Source: an uncultured Halieaceae bacterium (GTDB lineage Bacteria > Pseudomonadota > Gammaproteobacteria > Pseudomonadales > Halieaceae). From it: a stretch of DNA of 64,000 nt. Made by a program: the position numbers and the translations under genes. The notes beneath the pieces were generated by a model that made no database searches, was not told the origin of the DNA, and was given only the letters and a program-made list of their open reading frames with translations. The stretch covers positions 1 to 64,000 of the forward strand of contig CALJGI010000038.1 in NCBI GenBank assembly GCA_938074045.1, read 5' to 3'. Of this stretch, positions 1-9,357 are shown piece by piece. How positions within the stretch are numbered: the first letter of the stretch is position 1; every line of letters starts with the position of its first letter.

Positions 1-2
1 AG

Positions 3-701
3 CAGGGTTATCGCAATGTGTCCACCATCCCGATGCTGGTAGACATGGCGCGGCTGGCGGAGACCGGCGCGCCACCGCCGCTGGATATTTCGGCCAGCGC
101 GCGCCCGGTCATTCTTTCGGTGGGTCGATTAGTGGAAAACAAACGCCAGCATATTCTTATCGAGGCCATGGCAGCGCTGCGGAATCTGTGCGCTGGCGAG
201 CCTGAGCAGCCGCTGTTGCTGCTGGTGGGCGCCACCACCAACCCCGGTTATGAACGCCTGCTGAGACAGTCCCTGGTCGAACACGATCTACACGAGCATG
301 CACAGCTGACGGGCAAACTCAGTGACCCTGCTCTCACCTGGCTTTATGACCGCGCAGATATCTACTGGTGCGCCAGCGAGCATGAGGGCTTCGGCATGCC
401 GCTGATCGAGGCCAACTTTCATGGCCTGCCTGTTGTCGCCACCGACGCCCCGGGTCTAACCGACACACTGGGACAGGCCGGGCTTGTGCTGGAGGAAAAC
501 GATGAGAGTAAACTCGCCCTGGCATTCGCCGCTGCAACCAGAACCCTCACCCAGCAGTCTGATCTTTCTGACACATTGCGAATCGCTGGCCGGGAAAACC
601 TGGGACGCTTTCAGCGCAGCGCACTACTCATTCAGCTGGCAAAGTATCTGGATGGCTTGAAGCTCTCAGGTAGCACCACGAGCGGGAGCTCAACAGCATG
701 A
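3..701 (+). CDS. Glycosyltransferase family 4, C-terminal part (cut by window start)
   Basis: The reading frame is open from the first bases, so the true start and the N-terminal acceptor-binding domain lie outside the window. What remains is the nucleotide-sugar-binding half of a GT-B retaining glycosyltransferase. It has a strand opening VILSVGRLVENKR, then an EHEGFGMPLIEA motif followed by GLPVVATDAPG, which is the GT4 E-x7-E donor-binding signature (EGFGMPLIE). Its role is probably addition of a sugar from a nucleotide sugar during synthesis of a surface polysaccharide or O-antigen-like glycan. The stop overlaps the next start (ATGA, 698-701), so translation of the two is probably coupled. 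The sugar specificity cannot be read from the sequence. Confidence 0.88.
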   Translation, partial: QGYRNVSTIPMLVDMARLAETGAPPPLDISASARPVILSVGRLVENKRQHILIEAMAALRNLCAGEPEQPLLLLVGATTNPGYERLLRQSLVEHDLHEHAQLTGKLSDPALTWLYDRADIYWCASEHEGFGMPLIEANFHGLPVVATDAPGLTDTLGQAGLVLEENDESKLALAFAAATRTLTQQSDLSDTLRIAGRENLGRFQRSALLIQLAKYLDGLKLSGSTTSGSSTA

Positions 702-3427
702 GTGGCGTCGAGGCGAACCAGAACTTGCCGGCGGGTAAACACGGTCATCCACTGGGAGAGATTTTCGCCCGGGCTGCAGCCAAGGAACCGGGTGTGTACC
801 CCGAGTTTCGGGTGCTTTGGATTGCACCAGGCACAGCACCGACCCAACAGCAGATTGCAGACACAATAAAACTTCTGGGTATCGATGATCTGGTCATCTT
901 TGCCGACGCTGCAATGACGGAATCGGGCAACGATATAGTTTTGGCCCAGGCGCTACTGAGTTGCGATATAAGCGTGGTGGCAGGGTCCGATCCAGCATTG
1001 GATAGATACCAGCGCTTTGCGGCCTATGCTCAGGTGCCACTGCTGCAACTGTCATCAGAGGAAACTCCCGACCAAATTGCCGCGCGACTGGCGTTGTTCT
1101 ACCGCGAGCCCGGACTGCGGCGCGAGCTGGTGCCCGAGACTGACAACCGGGCTGGACTCAGCTTTCGTATCGACGGTCCTTTTGACAGCAGCTACAGCCT
1201 GGCCATGGTTAATTGTCATATGGCGATGGCGTTGCAGGAGCACGCCGGAGCAACAGGGCTACAGCCATTGGAGGCGGTGGGAACCTACCCGCCCCACCCC
1301 GGGTTTATCCAGAACAACCCCCGGGTTGCCGCGTTACAGGTCGATGGCGCTGCGCCAGCCACTACCGTGCTGCGACTGATGTACCCCTTGGGTCTGGGCC
1401 AGATGCACGGTGTTAACAACGGTCTGTGTGCTTACGGCTGGGAAGAGTCCGCCCTGCCCTGGGACGTGGTGCAGCAGATGAACACCCGCCTCACCTTCGC
1501 CACCACCATGTCGTCCTACGTCAGCCAGGTGCTGGGCAATAACGGCGTCACCCTGCCCACGTTTAACGTCGGTATCGGTGCTGATCATATTCTGCAGGCC
1601 GAACCCGATGCCGAGGCACTGCCAGAATTGGGCGAGGGCCTGAATTTTCTCCATATTTCATCGGCTTTTCCCCGCAAAGGAATCGATGTGCTGCTGCAAT
1701 CCTGGGCCGACGCGTTTACAGCAAAGGACAACGTCACCCTGGTGATCAAAACCTTTGCCAATCCACATCATTGCATAGAGGACACGCTGGCTGAGTGGCG
1801 CAAGTCGCATGAAGAAGGCGCCGATATTGTCCTGCTCAACGAGGACCTCAGCGCGGGCGCGATCCGCGCGCTGTACGCCGCCTGCGATGTACTGGTGGCT
1901 CCGAGTCGTGGCGAGGGTTTCGGTCTGCCACTGGCAGAAGCCATGCTGCACGACATGCCGGTGATCACCACAGCCTATGGCGGCCAGCGGGATTTTTGCA
2001 CCCCGGAAACCAGCTGGTTGCTGGATTACGAATTCGCACCAGCCGCCACCCACATGGGCCTGTCCGATTCCGTGTGGGCGGAACCCGACGGCTATCAGCT
2101 GCAGGTTTTGCTACAGGATTTTGCCCGGGCGCAGATGACGGATAACTGGCGGTCGTTTACCGGTACCCGCACTCATAACGCCCGGCAGCTTATCCAGCAT
2201 AAATTCACCTGGGCCGCGGTCGCAGAGCGGATGAGCCACGCGGTGCAGACATCAGACAAACTGCCGGTCAACCCGGCTCCGGCAAAGCTTGCCTTTGTCA
2301 CCACATGGAACAGCAAATGTGGTGTGGCCGCTTACAGTCAGTTACTGATAAAACCCGCCTTCGACGATTACCTGATATTCGCAGATGACAATGCCGAAGT
2401 CTTACAAAGTGACGAGCCCAATGTTATTCGCTGCTGGACCTCCGGCAACCCCGAAAACCCGACCCGGCTGCTGGACGCCATCATCGAGCAGGGTATTGAG
2501 CAGGTGCATCTGCAATTCAACTTCGCCTTCTTTTCTCCCGGCGGATTCAAGTGGCTACTGGCCGCCCTGCACCAACGCGGCATACAAACCTTTATGACCT
2601 GCCACTCTACCCGGGGTGGCTGGCAGGGTGATCAGCCGGCCTCGCTGCGGGCATTACAGCCTGAACTCAACCGTGTTACTCGCGTGTTTGTGCACAGCAT
2701 CAACGACTTGAACCTCCTGAAAACCCAGGGCGTTGTAGACAATGTATGCCTGTTCCCCCACGGGGTGATTAATCAGGCTCAAGGCAATAGCCAGAATATG
2801 ACAGGTGGCTCCGAGGACCCACGCTGGCAGAATTTGAAAGGCAAGAGAGTCATCGCCAGCTATGGCTTTCTACTGCCACACAAGGGTATTCCGCAACTGA
2901 TTGAAGCCTTCAACCTGCTGCAAAACGATTATCCGGACGCTCACCTGCTGCTGATGAATGCCCTGTATCCCCTGCCAGTCTCGAAAGACGAAGCCGTGCG
3001 TTGTCGCAACCTGATCCGCCGTCATGGACTGCGGGATAAGGTCACCCTGATTACCGATTTTCTGGAGGATGAAGAATCCCTGGCATGGTTGGCACAGGCC
3101 GAAGCCGTCGTCTTTCCCTACCAGGACACCAGCGAATCTTCCAGTGCGGCGGTGAGGTGGGGACTAGCAACGGGTAAGCCTGTATACTGCACACCCCTCA
3201 GTATCTTCAGCGATGTGGCAGACGCGGTGACCATACTACCGGGGGCTGAACCAGCAGCCATTGCAGCTGGCCTGGGCAGCGCTATGACCAAGAGCAAGGA
3301 GGAACTCGGTGTACTGCAGGATGAGCAAAACCGCTGGTTGGAGGAACACGACTGGCGGCGGTTATCACAGCGACTTCGCCACATTCTGCGGGCAACACAG
3401 ATCGAGGCACTGCTCGGCAAACTGTGA
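698..3427 (+). CDS. Double-module GT-B glycosyltransferase (909 aa)
   Basis: This long protein contains two GT4-like catalytic halves. The first lies around residues 310-440: it opens with FLHISSAFPRKGIDVLL and carries SRGEGFGLPLAEAMLHDMPV, a good E-x7-E donor site. A second GT-B unit begins near residue 525 with a typical N-terminal strand (KLAFVTTWNSKCGVAAYS). It has its own donor half at roughly 710-880 (VIASYGFLLPHKGIPQLIEA, then FPYQDTSESSSAAVRWGLATGKPV). In the second unit the acidic motif is replaced by an SSSAAVR type. The first ~130 residues resemble the tail of another sugar-binding half. It overlaps the upstream glycosyltransferase by 4 nt. Two linked transferases in one chain suggest two consecutive sugar additions, but substrates are unknown. 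Confidence 0.85.
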   Translation: MSGVEANQNLPAGKHGHPLGEIFARAAAKEPGVYPEFRVLWIAPGTAPTQQQIADTIKLLGIDDLVIFADAAMTESGNDIVLAQALLSCDISVVAGSDPALDRYQRFAAYAQVPLLQLSSEETPDQIAARLALFYREPGLRRELVPETDNRAGLSFRIDGPFDSSYSLAMVNCHMAMALQEHAGATGLQPLEAVGTYPPHPGFIQNNPRVAALQVDGAAPATTVLRLMYPLGLGQMHGVNNGLCAYGWEESALPWDVVQQMNTRLTFATTMSSYVSQVLGNNGVTLPTFNVGIGADHILQAEPDAEALPELGEGLNFLHISSAFPRKGIDVLLQSWADAFTAKDNVTLVIKTFANPHHCIEDTLAEWRKSHEEGADIVLLNEDLSAGAIRALYAACDVLVAPSRGEGFGLPLAEAMLHDMPVITTAYGGQRDFCTPETSWLLDYEFAPAATHMGLSDSVWAEPDGYQLQVLLQDFARAQMTDNWRSFTGTRTHNARQLIQHKFTWAAVAERMSHAVQTSDKLPVNPAPAKLAFVTTWNSKCGVAAYSQLLIKPAFDDYLIFADDNAEVLQSDEPNVIRCWTSGNPENPTRLLDAIIEQGIEQVHLQFNFAFFSPGGFKWLLAALHQRGIQTFMTCHSTRGGWQGDQPASLRALQPELNRVTRVFVHSINDLNLLKTQGVVDNVCLFPHGVINQAQGNSQNMTGGSEDPRWQNLKGKRVIASYGFLLPHKGIPQLIEAFNLLQNDYPDAHLLLMNALYPLPVSKDEAVRCRNLIRRHGLRDKVTLITDFLEDEESLAWLAQAEAVVFPYQDTSESSSAAVRWGLATGKPVYCTPLSIFSDVADAVTILPGAEPAAIAAGLGSAMTKSKEELGVLQDEQNRWLEEHDWRRLSQRLRHILRATQIEALLGKL

Positions 3428-3475
3428 GCCTGCTTCCGCTATGCTCAACACACCTGCATCGGGCTGCCACAAAAC

Positions 3476-4771
3476 GTGACTGACGACAACAACCCGCTAA
3501 ACCTGATTCTGGCCACGGACTCGCTCTATCCCCCCTTAACGGGAATCGGGTATTACACGGCGCACCTGTTAGACGAGTTTTTGCGCCACCCCGGTATTGG
3601 CCAGCTGCGCGGACTGGACGACCATGGCTTCAGCGAACGCGAGCAATTGACACAACTGGTCAAGCTCGCCAAACAGGGTCAGCTGGGTTGGTTACCGCAT
3701 GATCTCGACAGTCTGGAGGAGAAGCGCAACGGGCAAAACGGGACGCTCAATGGCGACGTGGTCTCGGCCTTGAAAAAAGTACTGCGCCATGTGCCCGGCA
3801 TGTCTGCCCTGAGCGCTTACCGGCGTGATCGACGTCAGCGCGCCGCGCTGGAGCAAAACAAAAGTACATCGGCGCAACGCAATCTTTCACAACCCTGGCT
3901 GTTACACGCGCCCAACTATGTGCCACCTGCACACGACGGCCCCACCGTAATAACCATTCACGACCTGTCACATCTACGGCACCCGGAAACCCATCCAAAG
4001 GAACGCATCGACTGGCTGAATCATCACCTGCCCCGAGCCATTGCCCAGGCCAGTGCAATCATCAGCGTCAGTGAATTCACCCGGCGCGAATTATTGGATC
4101 TGGCACTGGTCGATGACCCGGATAAAATCTCGGTGTGCCACAACGGCTGTGATCCCAGCTTCCGGGTGCACACCGATGCTGAGCTCAGCGGTGAACTGGA
4201 CAAATGGGGTCTGCGACGGGGCGGCTATATTCTCTCGGTGGCCACCCTTGAACCACGCAAAAATATGGAGCGACTGCTGGACGCTTACGAGGCGTTGCCA
4301 GAGGCCGTGGCGCGCAATTATCCGCTGGTACTCACTGGCGCTGACGGCTGGAAAAACGACTCGCTGCGGCAACATATTGCCCGTTTGTCACTACCACACC
4401 GGGTGATTACGACCGGCTATCTGGAGCGACCGCAGCTTCAGAGTCTGCTCGCGGGTGCCGGCGTGTTTGCGTACTTATCTATCTACGAGGGATTTGGCTT
4501 ACCCGTGATTGAAGCCATGGCCAGTGGCACTCCTGTGCTGACGTCCAACACCACCTCACTGAAGGAAGTGGCGGGAGATTGCGGCTTCACCGTCGACCCG
4601 CTGGATGTGGATGCTATCCGCGGCGGCCTGTTTGCCCTGCTGGAGGATAAAACCCTGGCCGCTGCTTACCGCGAGAAGGGACTGACGCGGTCAACGCAAT
4701 TCAGCTGGGCCCGCTGTGCCGGAGAAACACTGGAAGTCTATCGCCGCGCTATGCGCCGGCATGAAAACTAA
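3476..4771 (+). CDS. Glycosyltransferase family 4
   Basis: A 431-residue GT-B transferase starting at GTG. No in-frame ATG lies nearby, and the upstream ATG at 3441 is in another frame and stops at 3479. The N-terminal half begins LILATDSLYPPLTGIGYYTA, a glycine-rich acceptor/donor loop typical of GT4 mannosyl/glucosyl transferases. The C-terminal half has YILSVATLEPRKNMERLL and SIYEGFGLPVIEAMASGTPVL, the E-x7-E donor-phosphate motif. Third glycosyltransferase in a row on this strand, 48 bp after the previous one, and the last gene of the glycan locus visible here. It faces the convergent thiolase gene, ending 29 bp away. A WbaZ/RfaG-like role is possible; specificity is not readable. Confidence 0.9.
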   Translation: MTDDNNPLNLILATDSLYPPLTGIGYYTAHLLDEFLRHPGIGQLRGLDDHGFSEREQLTQLVKLAKQGQLGWLPHDLDSLEEKRNGQNGTLNGDVVSALKKVLRHVPGMSALSAYRRDRRQRAALEQNKSTSAQRNLSQPWLLHAPNYVPPAHDGPTVITIHDLSHLRHPETHPKERIDWLNHHLPRAIAQASAIISVSEFTRRELLDLALVDDPDKISVCHNGCDPSFRVHTDAELSGELDKWGLRRGGYILSVATLEPRKNMERLLDAYEALPEAVARNYPLVLTGADGWKNDSLRQHIARLSLPHRVITTGYLERPQLQSLLAGAGVFAYLSIYEGFGLPVIEAMASGTPVLTSNTTSLKEVAGDCGFTVDPLDVDAIRGGLFALLEDKTLAAAYREKGLTRSTQFSWARCAGETLEVYRRAMRRHEN

Positions 4772-4800
4772 CCACCCTTTACAGGGTGCAACCTGCGGCG

Positions 4801-6003
4801 TCAGGCAACTTCAAACAAGCCCGCCGCACCCATACCGCCACCGATACACATCGTGATCACAACGTACTTCACACCTCGTCGTCGGCCTTCCAGGAGGGCG
4901 TGGCCAACCATGCGCGCGCCGCTCATACCAAAGGGATGGCCAATGGCAATGGAGCCACCATTGACATTCAGTTTTTCGTTGTCGATACCCAACTTGTCGC
5001 GGCAATACAATACCTGGCAGGCGAAGGCTTCATTCAATTCCCACAGGCCGATATCATCGATGGTCAGCCCATGCCGCGCCAACAGTTGCGGAATAGCAAA
5101 GACGGGGCCGATGCCCATTTCGTCGGGATCACAGCCAGCCACTGACAAGCCGCGATAAATACCCAGCGGCTGCAGGCCTTTTTGTTGCGCCAGCTTGCCA
5201 TCCATCAACACGCAGGCCGACGCGCCGTCGGATAATTGCGAGGCGTTACCCGCGGTGATGTGCTGACCGGTTTCGACAAAGGTGCCACCACTCAACACCG
5301 GCTCCAGGCTCTTAAGCCCTTCCAGCGTGGTGGAGGGCCGATTGCCCTCATCCTTGCTGAGTGTCACTTCCTGATACGAGGTTTCTTTGGTCTCACGGTT
5401 GTATACCGCCTGCTGGCTGGTCAGCGGCACGATTTCATCATCGAACAGGCCCTGTGCCTGCGCCCGCGCTGTTCTCATCTGGCTCTGGTAGCTGTACTCA
5501 TCCTGCGCGTCGCGACTGACGCCGTAGCGGTCCGCGACAATTTCAGCGGTTTCAATCATGGGGATATAGGCGTGGGATTCCAGGCTCAGAGCCGCCGCGG
5601 ACTGCGCGCGGTAAGCGTTCTTATGTTTGTTCTGCACCAGTGAAATAGATTCCACCCCACCGGCAACGGCAATATCGTATTCGTTACACATAATCGCCTT
5701 GGCCGCGGTGGCGATTGTCATCAACCCCGAGGAACACTGTCGGTCAATTGTCATCCCCGCCGTGGTTCGCGGCAGACCGCCGACGATGCCGCACAGCCGA
5801 CCGAGGTTGTAAGCCTGGGTTCCCTGCTGCGCCGCCGCACCAAACAGCACATCATCTACTTCCGCGGGATCGATACCCGCGCGGGCCACCGCGTGTTGCA
5901 CCGCGTGCCCACCCAGCACCGGCGCTTCTGTGTCGTTGAATGCACCACGAAAAGCTTTACCAATCGGCGTGCGGGCGGTACTGACTATTACGGCGTCTTT
6001 CAT
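4801..6003 (-). CDS. fadA6: Acetyl-CoA C-acyltransferase, FadA6-like steroid thiolase
   Basis: A 400-residue degradative thiolase. The nucleophilic cysteine sits in DRQCSSGLMT near residue 90. The second active-site elements are NEAFACQ, GGSIAIGHPFGMSGAR (histidine) and the C-terminal CIGGGMGAAG (acid/base cysteine). It fits the FadA6 family, which in Mycobacterium tuberculosis thiolyses 6-methyl-3,7-dioxodecanedioyl-CoA, made by IpdAB, to 4-methyl-5-oxooctanedioyl-CoA plus acetyl-CoA. Assignment to FadA6 rather than a general beta-ketothiolase rests on its position beside IpdF-, FadE30-, EchA20- and IpdABC-like genes. A Shine-Dalgarno AGGG precedes ATG by 8 nt. It is the last gene of the minus-strand block. 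Confidence 0.85.
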   Translation of the reverse strand: MKDAVIVSTARTPIGKAFRGAFNDTEAPVLGGHAVQHAVARAGIDPAEVDDVLFGAAAQQGTQAYNLGRLCGIVGGLPRTTAGMTIDRQCSSGLMTIATAAKAIMCNEYDIAVAGGVESISLVQNKHKNAYRAQSAAALSLESHAYIPMIETAEIVADRYGVSRDAQDEYSYQSQMRTARAQAQGLFDDEIVPLTSQQAVYNRETKETSYQEVTLSKDEGNRPSTTLEGLKSLEPVLSGGTFVETGQHITAGNASQLSDGASACVLMDGKLAQQKGLQPLGIYRGLSVAGCDPDEMGIGPVFAIPQLLARHGLTIDDIGLWELNEAFACQVLYCRDKLGIDNEKLNVNGGSIAIGHPFGMSGARMVGHALLEGRRRGVKYVVITMCIGGGMGAAGLFEVA

Positions 6004-6065
6004 ATTGAAACCCTGCTATAAATGACCAAAAAAATATTGTTGACGACTGTTTTTGGCAGCGTTTT

Positions 6066-6857
6066 TTAACCCTGCTGATAGGACACAGGTACTACCTCAC
6101 CCGTCATGTAGCCCGAGTAGTCCGATGCCAGAAACATCATGACGTTGGCCACCTCCCATACCTCAGCGGCGCGGCCAAAGGCTTCCTTTGAAGCCAGTTC
6201 TTCCAACAGTTCCATGGGTGTGGTTTTTTTCAAAAACTCGTGAAAGGCAATCGACGGTGACACGGCGTTTATGCGAATGCCGTGGTCGGACGCCTCCAGC
6301 GCTGCACAGCGCGTCAACGCCATCACACCGGCCTTGGCCGCGGCGTAATGACACTGTTCTTTTTGTGCCCGCCAGCCCAGTACCGAGGCATTGTTAACGA
6401 TGACGCCGGCACCCCGTTCCTGCATGCAACGCAGCATGGCACGGGTCATGCGCATGGTGCCGGTGAGGGTGACATCGAGCACACGACTCCATTCATCGTC
6501 CTCCATATCCACCAGCAGTTTGGTGCCACCGAGACCTGCGTTGTTGATCAACACATCCACGCCGCCCAGTGTTTCTTCCGCGAAGTTCACCAGGCTCTGA
6601 ACATCGTCTTCCACGGTGACATTGGCGACGTGGCCATGGGCGTTTTCCAGACCGTGATGCTCACGCAGGCTGGCCACGGCTTTCTCCAGCCGGCCCTCGT
6701 GGATATCGCTGATGACAATACCCCGCGCGCCCTCCTCGACGGCTTTGCGGGCGGCGGCGAAGCCGATGCCCGCACCCGCTGCGGCTGTTATCAATACGGA
6801 CTTGCCCTTCAGCAGACCGTGACCTTCCACATAGGGTGGTGGTTCTTTCAGTGCCAT
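6066..6857 (-). CDS. Short-chain dehydrogenase/reductase, IpdF-like
   Basis: A classical SDR of 263 residues. The start chosen is the ATG at 6857 (MALKEPPPYVEG). The open frame extends 16 codons further upstream, but those overlap the preceding gene and match no family N-terminus. The NAD(P)-binding loop is TAAAGAGIGFAAA (residues ~22-34), NNAG lies near residue 100, and the catalytic set is Ser in NNASVLGW and Tyr/Lys in CHYAAAKAG. Its stop is 62 bp ahead of fadA6 and its start lies 1 nt past the FadE30-like stop, so it is in the same transcript. The FadE30-IpdF adjacency reproduces Rv3560c-Rv3559c of M. tuberculosis, where IpdF oxidises the hydroxylated indane CoA intermediate of HIP degradation. 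The substrate is inferred from context. Confidence 0.8.
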   Translation of the reverse strand: MALKEPPPYVEGHGLLKGKSVLITAAAGAGIGFAAARKAVEEGARGIVISDIHEGRLEKAVASLREHHGLENAHGHVANVTVEDDVQSLVNFAEETLGGVDVLINNAGLGGTKLLVDMEDDEWSRVLDVTLTGTMRMTRAMLRCMQERGAGVIVNNASVLGWRAQKEQCHYAAAKAGVMALTRCAALEASDHGIRINAVSPSIAFHEFLKKTTPMELLEELASKEAFGRAAEVWEVANVMMFLASDYSGYMTGEVVPVSYQQG

Positions 6858-6858
6858 G

Positions 6859-8049
6859 TCAGTTTCCCTTCGGTTCCCGGGGCATGCCCAGGGCACGCTC
6901 CGCAATAATATTGCGTTGAATCTGATTGGTGCCGCCGTAAATGGTGTCTGCGCGACTGAACAAAAACAGGGTTTGCAGCGGGCCCAGTTCGTAACCCTGG
7001 CCCTCCAGCATTTCCGCTTCGGGGCCCAGCACGTCCATGGCGAGTTTACCCAGATTGCGACGCCAGCTTGCCCAGTACAGTTTATAAATCGTAGCCTCCG
7101 GTTGCAGGCTGCCGTCGCCGCCGCCCGACAACATGCGCAGGCTGTTATAGCGCATGATTTTCAAGCCGACATGGGCATCGGCAATACGCTGACGAATCAA
7201 CGGGTCCGCCGCTGCGCCATTGTCCTTCGCCGCTGCGATCACGGCATTCAATTCATTCTGAAAGCCCATTTGCTGGCCCAGCGTAGACACGCCGCGCTCA
7301 AACCCCAACAGGCCCATGGCAACTTTCCAGCCATCACCGGGTGCGCCCACGATGTCACCTGCCCCGCACTCCGCATCATCGAAAAACACTTCATTGAATT
7401 CGCTGGTCCCGGTAATCTGCCGAATGGGCCGCACTTCTATGCCCGGTTGGTCCATGCGGATAAGAAAGAACCCCAAGCCCTTGTGGGCAACGGAATCGGG
7501 GTCGGTGCGGGCGATAACAAAACACCAGTCGGCGTCCTGCGCCAGCGACGTCCATACCTTTTGTCCATTTATCAGCCACACGCCACGCTCTTCATCGAAG
7601 CGCGCTTTTGTTTTAACGTTGGCCAGATCAGATCCGGCGGAGGGCTCTGAATAACCCTGGCACCAGAATTCTTTACCCGCGCGAATACCCGGCAAAAAAC
7701 GGGCTTGCTGGTCTTCGTTGCCGAAAGCTATCAAGGTGGGCCCGGTCAACCCTTCACCGATATGCCCCATACGCCCCGGACCACCGGCGCGGGCATATTC
7801 CTCTGCGAAGATAACCTGCTGCTCGATACTGGCCCCGCGTCCGCCACACTCCTCCGGCCAACCAATGCAGGTCCAGCCACCCGCGGCGAGGCGCTGTTCC
7901 CAGGCGATGCGCTCCTCCACGTACATGTGTTCATCGCCGGGGCCGCCGCGGAAACGGATCGGCGCAAACTCGCCCACCAGGTTTTCCGCCATCCAGCCGG
8001 CCACTTCCTCCCGGAAGGCTTCATCAGCGGCACTGAATTCCAGTTTCAT
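6859..8049 (-). CDS. fadE30: Acyl-CoA dehydrogenase, FadE30-like
   Basis: A 396-residue FAD acyl-CoA dehydrogenase with all three domains: the N-terminal helical part, a beta-domain with WCQGYSEPSAGSDLA (FAD/substrate-binding signature), and the C-terminal helical domain ending YGGTNQIQRNIIAERALGMPRE. The residue that is the catalytic glutamate in MCAD (YEGT) is glycine here. The likely base is instead the Glu of GFERG, the position used by isovaleryl- and long-chain-type enzymes. FadE30 introduces a double bond into the propionyl-CoA side chain of (5-hydroxy-)HIP-CoA. The gene lies directly before the IpdF-like SDR and overlaps the smaller dehydrogenase 8046-9230 by 4 nt. It could instead act with that neighbour as a heterotetramer. 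Confidence 0.8.
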   Translation of the reverse strand: MKLEFSAADEAFREEVAGWMAENLVGEFAPIRFRGGPGDEHMYVEERIAWEQRLAAGGWTCIGWPEECGGRGASIEQQVIFAEEYARAGGPGRMGHIGEGLTGPTLIAFGNEDQQARFLPGIRAGKEFWCQGYSEPSAGSDLANVKTKARFDEERGVWLINGQKVWTSLAQDADWCFVIARTDPDSVAHKGLGFFLIRMDQPGIEVRPIRQITGTSEFNEVFFDDAECGAGDIVGAPGDGWKVAMGLLGFERGVSTLGQQMGFQNELNAVIAAAKDNGAAADPLIRQRIADAHVGLKIMRYNSLRMLSGGGDGSLQPEATIYKLYWASWRRNLGKLAMDVLGPEAEMLEGQGYELGPLQTLFLFSRADTIYGGTNQIQRNIIAERALGMPREPKGN

Positions 8050-9230
8050 AGCGCACCTCCAATCGCAGGGGCATCCAGTAACATCGCAGCCAACCGCTCC
8101 CGGTGCTGACCCGCCGCACCAAACAATGCTTCGCTGGCCCGGGCCCGCTTGAAGTACATCTGGATATCGTATTCCCAGGTAAAACCGACGCCACCGTGCA
8201 GCTGAATGCCGGTTCCGGTGCAGAAGTAGGCCGCGTCACTGCAATAGGCCTTGGCCACGCTGGCGGCTTCGGCAAGCTCTTGCCCAAGAACACCACCAGA
8301 CAACGCTTCCTCTGCGATACACGCCGCGTAGTAGGCGGCGGAACGCGCGGCTTCCACTTTCAACATCATATCGGCGGCCTTATGCTTAACCGCCTGATAG
8401 CTGGCAATGGTACGGCCGAACTGCACCCGCTCCCGGGTGTAGGCAATGGTTGAATCAAGTGCCTGTTGCGAACAGCCCACCTGTTCTGCCGCGACGCAAA
8501 TCGTCGCCAGATCAATAACGGTACTCAGCGACGAACACGCTTCAGTAGCCGGATCGCCGAGCACAGCGCTCACTGGCACACGCAGCGAGTCGCAGCAAAT
8601 AGCGGCCTGTTTGCGGGTTTCATCGATCGTTCCCAATCGCTGTCGTTGCAGACCTTCGGTATCGCTATCCACCAAAAATAAACGGATGCCGTCTGCACCG
8701 GTGCTGCCAACCTCCCGGGCCGCCAAAATCAAACAATCAGCACTATGCCCGTCGATCACATACCTATATTCCCCATTCAACTCGTAGCCGTCAGCCACTG
8801 GAGTCCAGGTTACAGAAACTGATTCAGCGGACCAGTCAGTGCCCCGGCTGGTGTAGGCCAGGGTGGCGGTTTTTTCTCCAGAGGCCAGCGGCGACAGCCA
8901 CTCTATTTGTTGCTCGTCACTGGCGTGAACCAGCAGTGCGTTGGCGGCCAGGCACACCGTTGAGAAAAACGGTGAACACAACAGGTAGCGACCCATCTGC
9001 TCCAGCGTCGCTACCAGTTCCACATACCCCAGGCCCATGCCCCCGCAGTTTTCTGGCAGGTGGATAGCCTGCCAGAACATATCGGAACTGATGGTCGACC
9101 ACAGTTCGGGGTCGTAACCCAATTCGGTATCCATGGCCGCGCGTACCGCTGCGCTGGTGGACGCTTCCTGCAGGAAGGCAGCCGCGGTCTCGCGGATCAT
9201 GATTTGTTCTTCGGTGAAGGCGAATTCCAT
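8046..9230 (-). CDS. Acyl-CoA dehydrogenase, beta-like partner subunit
   Basis: A 394-residue acyl-CoA dehydrogenase homologue with the FadE N-terminal start MEFAFTEEQIMIRETAAAFL. The mid-domain is divergent (SAVLGDP-like stretch), and the C-terminal part contains RVQFGRTIASYQAVKHKAADM and HGGVGFTWEYDIQMYFKRA. The GFERG glutamate of its neighbour is not present at the equivalent place. This pattern matches the partner subunits of alpha2beta2 steroid acyl-CoA dehydrogenases (FadE26-27, FadE28-29 and FadE31-32/33 types), in which FAD and catalytic residues are shared between chains. It overlaps the FadE30-like gene by ATGA, supporting co-translation and pairing. The weak SD AGGA lies 11 nt ahead of ATG. 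The exact FadE number cannot be assigned. Confidence 0.75.
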   Translation of the reverse strand: MEFAFTEEQIMIRETAAAFLQEASTSAAVRAAMDTELGYDPELWSTISSDMFWQAIHLPENCGGMGLGYVELVATLEQMGRYLLCSPFFSTVCLAANALLVHASDEQQIEWLSPLASGEKTATLAYTSRGTDWSAESVSVTWTPVADGYELNGEYRYVIDGHSADCLILAAREVGSTGADGIRLFLVDSDTEGLQRQRLGTIDETRKQAAICCDSLRVPVSAVLGDPATEACSSLSTVIDLATICVAAEQVGCSQQALDSTIAYTRERVQFGRTIASYQAVKHKAADMMLKVEAARSAAYYAACIAEEALSGGVLGQELAEAASVAKAYCSDAAYFCTGTGIQLHGGVGFTWEYDIQMYFKRARASEALFGAAGQHRERLAAMLLDAPAIGGAL

Positions 9231-9258
9231 GTCTATGTTTTTCCTGGTGAGCGCATCG

Positions 9259-9357
9259 GATAGCGACGTGGTCGCCCGGCACTAGTCCCCCTTCTCCAGA
9301 CACGCCGTGAACCCATCCATGGGGGCTTGGCCGCAGCATCCATACTGCAGACAGTCT
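9259..9357. repeat. Structured intergenic repeat, copy A (first unit of a 99-bp tandem)
   Basis: Begins GATAGCGACGTGGTCGCCCG and is repeated with about nine substitutions 99 bp later. Inside are the motif CCAGACACGCCGTGAA, the small palindrome CCCATCCATGGG and a degenerate second stem (CTGCAG-like halves). The right-hand outer arm is missing beyond GTCT, because the sequence runs straight into the next unit. This looks like a partial tandem duplication of the element at 9358-9472. It lies between the dehydrogenase 8046-9230 and the SDR 9520-10404. Confidence 0.85.

Noticed and set aside
4773..4788. Hairpin CACCC-TTTACA-GGGTG after the third glycosyltransferase
   Set aside because: Only a 5-bp stem and no T-tract on either strand; too weak to call a terminator.
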